Under the pieces are notes generated by a model, which was not told the DNA's origin, searched no databases, and saw only the letters and a list, made by a program, of their open reading frames with translations. The position numbers and the translations under genes were made by a program. DNA of 64,000 nt from Flavobacterium fluviale (lineage in GTDB: Bacteria > Bacteroidota > Bacteroidia > Flavobacteriales > Flavobacteriaceae), in assembly GCF_003312915.1 (NCBI RefSeq), contig NZ_CP030261.1:496001-560000 (forward strand), written 5' to 3'. Shown here one piece after another: positions 58,541 through 64,000 of this stretch. How positions within the stretch are numbered: the first letter of the stretch is position 1; each line of letters starts with the position of its first letter.

Positions 58541-59542
58541 ATGGTATTAGTAACTGGAGGAACTGGTTTAGTTGGCGCACATTTATTACTTCATTTAATT
58601 GAAAATGGAGAAAATGTTCGGGCTGTATATAGATCAAAAAGTAAAATCGAAAAAACAAAATCGGTTTTTGAGTTCTATAAAAAACCACATTTATTTGAAA
58701 AAATAAACTGGATTGAGGCAGATATTTTAGATGTTCCTTCCTTAGAAAATGCTTTTATCGATATAACTCAGGTTTATCACTGCGCCGCTTTGATTTCGTT
58801 TGATCCAAAAGACGAAGAAAAACTCAGAAAAACAAATATCGAAGGAACGGCAAACATGGTCAATTTCTCGATTGCCAAAGAAGTTGAAAAATTTTGTTTT
58901 ATAAGTTCAATCGCCGCCTTGGGCGATATTGCAGCACACGAAACACATATTACCGAAGAAACAGATTGGAATCCCGAAAAACCACACAGCGATTACGCCA
59001 TTTCAAAATATGGTGCAGAAATGGAAGTCTGGCGCGGACAACAAGAAGGCTTAAAAGTAATTATTGTAAATCCGGGAGTAATTTTAGGTCCGCCGCAAAT
59101 GATGACCATTTTTGAAGAAGGAAGCAGTAAAATCTATCAAAAAGTTTCAGATGGCCTTCCGTTTTACACCCTTGGAAGTACTGGAATTATTTCTGTTGAT
59201 GATGTAATAAAAGCTACTATTGAACTAATGAAAAGCAGCATTATAAACGAACGTTTTACATTAATTGCAGATAATATAGTTTTTAGAGATCTTTTAAATA
59301 CCGCTGCAGATGCATTAAAAGCAAAAAGACCTCATATGCATGCTAAACCATTTTTAATGAATTTATTATGGATCGCTGACGGAATATTTTCGACCTTGTT
59401 TTTTAGAGAAAGAAGTATTACAAAAGCAACGGCAAAAGCTTCGTATTCTAAGAATTTGTATAGTAATGAAAAAATAAAAACCGCTCTAGGAACGGTTTTT
59501 ACAGATATTCATCAATACATTAAAGACAGTTCAACATTATAA
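58541..59542 (+). CDS. NAD-dependent epimerase/dehydratase (extended SDR)
   Basis: 333 residues from ATG 58541 (MVLVTGGTGLVGAHLLLHLI). An in-frame ATG 48 codons upstream would read through the intergenic repeat and precede the promoter, so it is rejected. Rossmann motif TGGTGLVG (5-12), the catalytic FISSIAALGD serine near 123 and the YAISK pair (about 154-158) mark an active extended short-chain dehydrogenase. Substrate could be a nucleotide sugar, dihydroflavonol-like or steroid-like compound; it is not deducible. Its 3' end overlaps the next gene by 6 bp on opposite strands. Confidence 0.9.
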   Translation: MVLVTGGTGLVGAHLLLHLIENGENVRAVYRSKSKIEKTKSVFEFYKKPHLFEKINWIEADILDVPSLENAFIDITQVYHCAALISFDPKDEEKLRKTNIEGTANMVNFSIAKEVEKFCFISSIAALGDIAAHETHITEETDWNPEKPHSDYAISKYGAEMEVWRGQQEGLKVIIVNPGVILGPPQMMTIFEEGSSKIYQKVSDGLPFYTLGSTGIISVDDVIKATIELMKSSIINERFTLIADNIVFRDLLNTAADALKAKRPHMHAKPFLMNLLWIADGIFSTLFFRERSITKATAKASYSKNLYSNEKIKTALGTVFTDIHQYIKDSSTL

Positions 59543-60025
59543 CTGTCTTCTATTTTTTCTTTGCGCCATTTTTATAGAATCAATATTGATTTTTGGAACT
59601 ACTTTTTTGACAGAATCTTTCGAAACTTCCTTCAGTTCCTTTGGCTTATTTTTATTCTCTTTTGCTGCTTTTTTCTCATCGATTTTTGCCAGAGAATCTG
59701 CTGCTCTTTGATTTTTAGCCAATCTTTTGTTTACCTCATCAAACATATCTTTATAACTTTCATAATCAGAAGCATAATACATATTATTCTGGGCAAACTG
59801 CAGACTGTCTACTTTATATTTTTGCAAAATAAACTTTGTCGGATCACTGTCTATCGAATCCAAAGACAATGGTTTTTGATATCTCATTGCTTCCAGAAGC
59901 GACAAATCGTACATAATATCAACCATTTTTTCTCTTTCAATAAGCTTTGCAGGCTCTTTAACGAGTTCTTTTTTGCAGCTTATAGAAAGAAACAAAACCA
60001 ATACTATTACTATAAAATTCTTCAT
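59537..60025 (-). CDS. DUF4296 lipoprotein
   Basis: 162 residues with a lipoprotein signal ending LSISC (Cys17) and a DUF4296 domain (about 20-105): EREKMVDIMYDLSLLEAMRY and VDSLQFAQNNMYYASDYESY. The C-terminal third is Lys/Ala-rich, low complexity, probably disordered. A conserved Bacteroidota family of unknown function, often next to dihydroorotase. It is the last gene of a three-gene operon, 9 bp after pyrC. Confidence 0.9.
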   Translation of the reverse strand: MKNFIVIVLVLFLSISCKKELVKEPAKLIEREKMVDIMYDLSLLEAMRYQKPLSLDSIDSDPTKFILQKYKVDSLQFAQNNMYYASDYESYKDMFDEVNKRLAKNQRAADSLAKIDEKKAAKENKNKPKELKEVSKDSVKKVVPKINIDSIKMAQRKNRRQL

Positions 60026-60034
60026 AGCTGTTTT

Positions 60035-61375
60035 TTATCTGTCAAACAATAATCGTTTTCCTGCTCTTGTATCTTTTACTTTGAAGTTATTATAAACCAA
60101 TTCTCCGTTTACAAAAGTATGTGTAATTCTAGATTTGAAAGTAAAATTCTCAAAAGGCGACCATCCGCATTTGTATAAAATGTTCTCTGGTTTTACACTC
60201 CAAGGCAGACTCGGATTTACAATAACTAAATCGGCGTGATAACCTTCTTTTATAAAACCTCTTTTTTCGATTTTGAAAATTTTAGCTGGATTGTGGCACA
60301 TTTTCTCCACTATCTTCTCCACACTTATTTTACCTTGATGATGCGCTTCAAACATAGCCACAACAGCATGCTGCACAAGCGGACCACCAGAAGGTGCTTT
60401 TAAGTAAGACTGCATTTTTTCCTCTTTTGTATGAGGCGCGTGATCTGTAGCAATTACATCAATTCTCCCGTCGTTCAAAGCTTTCCAAAGTTCAGCGCGA
60501 TCTTCGGCAGTTTTTACGGCTGGATTCCATTTAATGAAATTCCCTTTTGTTTTATAATCTTCGTCAGTAAACCAAAGATGATGCACACAAACCTCAGCAG
60601 TGATTTTTTTATCTTCTAACGGAATTTTATTGGTAAACAATTCCATTTCTTTCGCAGTTGAAAGATGAAAAATATGAAGTCTTGCTCCTGTGCGTTTTGC
60701 CAAAGCAACTGCTTTTGAAGAAGAAATATAACAAGCCTCTGCACTTCTAATTAAATTATGCGCCGTTACAGGAACATCTTCTCCATACTGCTCTTTAAAA
60801 GCAGCAAGATTATTTTGAATTGTAGTTTCATCTTCGCAGTGAACAGCAATTAGCATTGGTGTACTAGAAAAAATCTTTTCTAAAACTGCCTCGTTATCTA
60901 CCAGCATATTTCCTGTTGATGAACCTAAGAAAATTTTAATTCCGGCAACATTTTTAGGGTTTGTTTTTAAAACTTCCTCTAAGTTATCATTTGTTGCGCC
61001 CATCATAAACGAATAATTCGCAAATGACTTTTGAGATGCAATTTGATATTTATCTTCTAAAATTTCTTGTGTTACTGCATTCGGAACCGTATTGGGCTGT
61101 TCGATGAAAGAAGTAATTCCTCCTGCAACTGCTGCTCTAGATTCAGACTCGATGTCGCCTTTATGCGTTAAACCTGGCTCTCTAAAATGTACTTGATCGT
61201 CAATTGCTCCGGGCATTAAGTAACTTCCTTCGGCATCAATAACTATACAATCTGATGTTTTTAATGAAATACTGTCGGCAATTTCAACAATCAAATCATT
61301 TTCTATTAAAACATCTCCTTCAAAAATTGTCCCTTCGTTTACAATTTTGGCATTTTTTATTAAAATCCTATTCAT
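60035..61375 (-). CDS. pyrC: Dihydroorotase
   Basis: Cyclises carbamoyl aspartate in de novo pyrimidine synthesis. 446 residues of the amidohydrolase superfamily (allantoinase/DHOase-like class). Metal-site segments: QVHFREPG (61-68), GIKIFLGSS near 153, AVHCEDE near 187, LHIFHLS near 242 and TDHAPHT near 315. The usual HxH reads Gln61-Val-His63, losing one metal ligand; the substitution DDQVH is, to my knowledge, frequent in Bacteroidota, but metal content may differ. Middle gene of the operon with a 9-bp gap on each side. Confidence 0.93.
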   Translation of the reverse strand: MNRILIKNAKIVNEGTIFEGDVLIENDLIVEIADSISLKTSDCIVIDAEGSYLMPGAIDDQVHFREPGLTHKGDIESESRAAVAGGITSFIEQPNTVPNAVTQEILEDKYQIASQKSFANYSFMMGATNDNLEEVLKTNPKNVAGIKIFLGSSTGNMLVDNEAVLEKIFSSTPMLIAVHCEDETTIQNNLAAFKEQYGEDVPVTAHNLIRSAEACYISSSKAVALAKRTGARLHIFHLSTAKEMELFTNKIPLEDKKITAEVCVHHLWFTDEDYKTKGNFIKWNPAVKTAEDRAELWKALNDGRIDVIATDHAPHTKEEKMQSYLKAPSGGPLVQHAVVAMFEAHHQGKISVEKIVEKMCHNPAKIFKIEKRGFIKEGYHADLVIVNPSLPWSVKPENILYKCGWSPFENFTFKSRITHTFVNGELVYNNFKVKDTRAGKRLLFDR

Positions 61376-61384
61376 GATGTTGGT

Positions 61385-62110
61385 TTATAATGAATTGACT
61401 AATTTTCTTAATCTAAGTGAAATTACTCCTAGTATAGCTTCTTTAATAATGGCATTACTCATTTTAGAAACTCCTTTTGTTCTATCTGTAAAGATAATAG
61501 GAACTTCTGTAATTTGGAATTTTGCACAGTATGTTCTGTATTTCATTTCGATTTGAAACGCATACCCAACAAATTTTATTTTATTCAAATTGATCTTTTC
61601 CAGAACTTCTCGTTTGTAACATACAAAACCAGCTGTCGCATCATGAATTTTCATTCCGGTAATAAATTTCACGTAAACAGATGCAAAATAAGACATCAAA
61701 ACTCGGCTTAAAGGCCAGTTTACAACATTTACACCCGTTACATAACGAGAACCAATTGCAAGGTCTGCACCACCAAAATGGCAGGCATCGTACAACTTTT
61801 CTAAATCATTTGGATTATGCGAAAAATCGGCATCCATTTCAAAAATAAATTGATAATTGCGTTCTAAAGCCCACTTAAAGCCATGAACATAAGCCGTTCC
61901 CAAACCTGATTTTTTGGTCCTTTGTTCTAAAAAAAGCTTATCTGGAAATTCTTCCTGTAATGCAATCACTTTTTTTGCAGTATGATCAGGAGAATTGTCA
62001 TCAATAATCAGCAGATGAAAAGATTTATGCTGCGAAAGTACTGCTCTTACTATACTTTCTATATTCTCAATTTCGTTGTATGTGGGAATTATGACAATAC
62101 TATCATTCAT
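61385..62110 (-). CDS. GT2 glycosyltransferase, polyprenyl-phosphate mannosyl/glucosyl type
   Basis: 241 residues with the GT2 fold: IIPTYNEIENI (about 7-17), DDNSPDHTAK (36-45) for the nucleotide, and the metal motif DADFSHNP (about 90-97). The C-terminal GVSKMSNAIIKEAI helix resembles dolichol-phosphate mannose synthases. No membrane anchor follows, so it probably works at the inner leaflet with polyprenyl phosphate. First gene of the operon with pyrC and the DUF4296 lipoprotein; a -7 box is at 62132-62139. Confidence 0.92.
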   Translation of the reverse strand: MNDSIVIIPTYNEIENIESIVRAVLSQHKSFHLLIIDDNSPDHTAKKVIALQEEFPDKLFLEQRTKKSGLGTAYVHGFKWALERNYQFIFEMDADFSHNPNDLEKLYDACHFGGADLAIGSRYVTGVNVVNWPLSRVLMSYFASVYVKFITGMKIHDATAGFVCYKREVLEKINLNKIKFVGYAFQIEMKYRTYCAKFQITEVPIIFTDRTKGVSKMSNAIIKEAILGVISLRLRKLVNSL

Positions 62111-62131
62111 TTTTTCTCGGTAATTTCACCG

Positions 62132-62139
62132 CAAAAGTA
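62132..62139 (-). promoter_or_regulatory. -7 box of the GT2-pyrC-DUF4296 operon
   Basis: Minus strand TACTTTTG (62139-62132) followed by CGG, an exact TAnnTTTG match, 22 nt before the ATG. No clear -33 box. Confidence 0.5.
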
Positions 62140-62216
62140 AACTTTTTATAGCATTTGATTCATAATAAATATATAATAAAAGTATTGCATCAAAAAATTA
62201 CTAATTTTGTAACGCT

Positions 62217-62885
62217 ATGATTGAACAACTTCATCCTCGAATTCTGGAAAACAAAGACTGGGCAACACTTTTGTTTGTGCTGACCTTTGCTGTTGTTGCC
62301 ATGACAAAATCTGCTTATGAAACTAGATTCAGTGAATTTAGTAAACTTATTTTTTCTGATAAATATGCTAAAATTTATCGTGACAACAACCACTTAAAAA
62401 GCAGTTTTACAGTTGGTTTATTTTTTGTGCAAATTGTTTCGTACGCATTTTTCATTCTGCTGACGATGAACATTTTTGGACAGGCCTCTAAAACGGATTG
62501 GATTTTGTTTATTCAGATCGCTACTTTCCTTCTTTATTTCATTTTAGGGAAGTATTTAATCGAGAAAATTGTAGCAGCTTCATTCAACATTGATGAATTT
62601 GTAGAGCTTTTTAACTTACAAAAAGTAACTTACAGAACATATATTGGCGTTTTAATCCTACCAATCAATGCTATTTTGTTCTATTACAATAATATTCCAA
62701 AAATCATACCGCTAGTAATCATAGGTATTTCCCTGTGTATTAGCGTATACTCTTACTTTATTTCAATTAAAACATATCAAAACGCAATTATCGGCAAGTT
62801 ATTTTATTTTATTTTGTATCTTTGCGCTCTTGAAATAGCCCCTTATTATTTTCTTTATTATTGGATAACAAAAGGGAGTGCTTAG
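62217..62885 (+). CDS. DUF4271 membrane protein
   Basis: 222 residues with about five to six membrane helices (about 18-33, 66-88, 95-116, 142-158, 164-184, 195-214) after a short polar N-terminus. It matches the DUF4271 family of Bacteroidota, which usually lies just upstream of hemD, as here. Function unknown. A -7 box TAATTTTG is at 62202-62209, 7 nt before the ATG. Its stop is 14 bp before the hemD start. Confidence 0.9.
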   Translation: MIEQLHPRILENKDWATLLFVLTFAVVAMTKSAYETRFSEFSKLIFSDKYAKIYRDNNHLKSSFTVGLFFVQIVSYAFFILLTMNIFGQASKTDWILFIQIATFLLYFILGKYLIEKIVAASFNIDEFVELFNLQKVTYRTYIGVLILPINAILFYYNNIPKIIPLVIIGISLCISVYSYFISIKTYQNAIIGKLFYFILYLCALEIAPYYFLYYWITKGSA

Positions 62886-62899
62886 AAAATGTTTATAAT

Positions 62900-63649
62900 A
62901 TGAAAGTGAAAACAATTTTGGTGTCACAGCCTGAACCTAAAGTGGAGAATTCTCCTTACTTTGAGCTCCAACAAAAACACAAAATAAAAATTGATTTCAG
63001 ACCATTTATTCATGTGGAAGGGGTTAGCGCAAAAGAGATTCGATTACAAAAAATCGATCTTAATCATTACACTGCGATCATTTTAACAAGTAGAAATGCT
63101 GTAGATCATTTTTTTAGAGTTGCTGATGAAATGCGTTACAAAGTTCCTGAAGGATTGAAGTATTTCTGTCAATCTGAGGCTGTTGCGTTTTACCTTCAAA
63201 AGTATGTTGTGTACAGAAAACGTAAAATTTACGTTGGAGCAAAAGATTTTGCAGATTTATCTCCGCTGATTAAGAAGTACAAAGATGAGAAATTCTTACT
63301 TCCTGCATCTGACCAGTTAAACGCTGATGCACCTGTAACATTAAACAATCTTAAAGTAGATTGGGCACAAGCTATTTTTTACAGAACTGTAATGAGTGAT
63401 TTGTCTGACTTAGCTGATGTTTATTATGACGTTTTAGCTTTTTTCAGCCCGACTGGAATTAAATCTTTATTTAAAAATTTCCCAGATTTCAAACAAAACG
63501 ATACTAGAATCGCCGTATTTGGAAGCACAACTCAAAAAGAGGCTTTGGATCATGGTTTAAGAATTGATATTCTTGCTCCAACTCCTGAAACACCTTCTAT
63601 GACAATGGCTCTAGAAAAATACGTTGCCGAAGCAAACAAAGGAAAATAA
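62900..63649 (+). CDS. hemD: Uroporphyrinogen-III synthase
   Basis: Closes and inverts ring D of hydroxymethylbilane in haem synthesis. 249 residues from ATG 62900 (MKVKTILVSQPEP); an in-frame ATG 13 codons earlier overlaps the DUF4271 gene and reads atypical sequence. The two-lobed family is very divergent; recognisable parts are the ILTSRNAVDHFF segment (about 64-75), a LPASDQLN loop (about 133-140) and the C-terminal FGSTTQKEALDHGLRIDILA. A TATCTTTG box lies at 62817-62824, inside the DUF4271 gene. Confidence 0.92.
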   Translation: MKVKTILVSQPEPKVENSPYFELQQKHKIKIDFRPFIHVEGVSAKEIRLQKIDLNHYTAIILTSRNAVDHFFRVADEMRYKVPEGLKYFCQSEAVAFYLQKYVVYRKRKIYVGAKDFADLSPLIKKYKDEKFLLPASDQLNADAPVTLNNLKVDWAQAIFYRTVMSDLSDLADVYYDVLAFFSPTGIKSLFKNFPDFKQNDTRIAVFGSTTQKEALDHGLRIDILAPTPETPSMTMALEKYVAEANKGK

Positions 63650-63664
63650 CCTTATAAAATATTC

Positions 63665-63680
63665 TCCCGAAGCCTCGGGA
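63665..63680. repeat. Small TCCCGA/TCGGGA palindrome
   Basis: TCCCGA and TCGGGA separated by four bases, just before the hemD terminator. Confidence 0.4.
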
Positions 63681-63683
63681 TAA

Positions 63684-63725
63684 AATTCCAAATTCCAAAT
63701 TAATCACTTGGAATTTGGAATTTTT
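63684..63725 (+). terminator. Terminator of hemD
   Basis: AATTCCAAATTCCAA (63684-63698) pairs perfectly with TTGGAATTTGGAATT (63708-63722), 9-nt loop, then a T-rich tail. Confidence 0.8.
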
Positions 63726-63743
63726 CTTTTTATTAACTATATG

Positions 63744-63950
63744 TTTCCCGTGATTGAAACCACGGGTTATATTGAAATTGTGCAGAGAAAAAATATAGCC
63801 TGCGGTTTCAACCGTATAAACACAATCAGCGTCCAATTCGCAAGGTTGATTAATACGTTTCCCGTGGTTGAAACCACGGGTTATATTAAAATTGTGCAGA
63901 GAAAAAATATAGCCTGCGGTTTCAACCGCAGGAACATAATCAACGTCCAA
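63744..63950. repeat. Tandem duplicate of a 93-bp REP-like element
   Basis: Copies at 63744-63836 and 63858-63950 are the same length and differ at about seven positions. Each starts with TTTCCCGTGGTTGAAACCAC (or one change) and ends GTCCAA, with a CCTGCGGTTTCAACCGCAGG-type hairpin inside. Spacers are 21 bp, so the unit is about 114 bp. Open frames across it on both strands are artefacts of repetition. The rest of 63651-64000 shows no gene. Confidence 0.85.
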
Positions 63951-64000
63951 AACGGTTGTTAATCCGCAAACTGATCGGGATTAGAAATTCTCAACGATAC

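Noticed and set aside
63744..63950. Possible CRISPR array
   Set aside because: Only two 93-bp near-identical units with hairpins; not short repeats with unrelated spacers, and no cas genes.
63597..63962. Two overlapping open frames with internal duplication after hemD
   Set aside because: They translate the tandem REP-like elements; the internal protein repeat mirrors the 114-bp DNA repeat, and one overlaps hemD antisense.

Overview
The window is about two-thirds AT and reads as chromosomal DNA of a Flavobacterium-type Bacteroidota. Three things support this: promoters of the TTTG-N19-22-TAnnTTTG kind, few Shine-Dalgarno sequences, and marker families such as TonB-dependent receptors with carboxypeptidase-regulatory N-domains, a type IX secretion (T9SS) sorting domain, DUF3857, DUF4271, DUF4296 and a DAHP synthase-chorismate mutase fusion. 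I see no rRNA, tRNA, prophage, insertion sequence or CRISPR array.

Layout. 1-5.3 kb: end of a large hypothetical protein, a cysteine-bearing protein of unknown function, a glycine-zipper lipoprotein and kynureninase. 5.3-14.4 kb: queA, aroA, a MazG-like pyrophosphohydrolase, two tandem DUF3857/transglutaminase-like proteins plus the decayed tail of a third, dtd and rsgA. 14.5-17.6 kb: a VIT/vWA/DUF2135 protein. 17.7-22.3 kb: aromatic amino-acid operon (pheA, aminotransferase, tyrA, DAHP synthase-chorismate mutase), preceded by what looks like a complete ribosome-mediated attenuator with a Phe/Tyr-rich leader peptide. 22.5-27.1 kb: accessory patch with a ParE-type toxin-antitoxin pair, a DUF1501/DUF1800 pair, a second toxin-antitoxin locus whose toxin gene is broken by two frameshifts, and another frameshifted gene. 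27-31 kb: class I ribonucleotide reductase. 31-46 kb: housekeeping and hypothetical genes (MarC, CtpA-type protease, dCMP deaminase, HupE/UreJ, fructose-bisphosphatase, aspartate kinase, a 1144-residue probable outer-membrane protein).

46.7-55.1 kb looks like one regulatory unit: a phosphate-selective-type porin, a PhoR-like kinase and PhoB-like regulator, a TonB-dependent receptor, a beta-helix-like lipoprotein and a very small T9SS-sorted protein. The promoters of porin, receptor and lipoprotein carry TAACA-type direct repeats on an 11-bp grid, in the same phase relative to the -7 box. That is the geometry expected for an OmpR/PhoB-family regulator. 55-64 kb: a LuxE-like acyl-protein synthetase, tyrS, an epimerase, an operon of GT2 glycosyltransferase, dihydroorotase and DUF4296 lipoprotein, then DUF4271 and hemD.

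Many intergenic gaps hold palindromic repeats of several families (REP-like hairpins, about 100-bp inverted-repeat elements, AAACCATATAAG repeats, GCAAAG-rich palindromes). They explain several spurious open frames and in places supply terminator or promoter sequence. The strongest candidates for new biology are the aromatic-operon attenuator and the 11-bp-phased box regulon.
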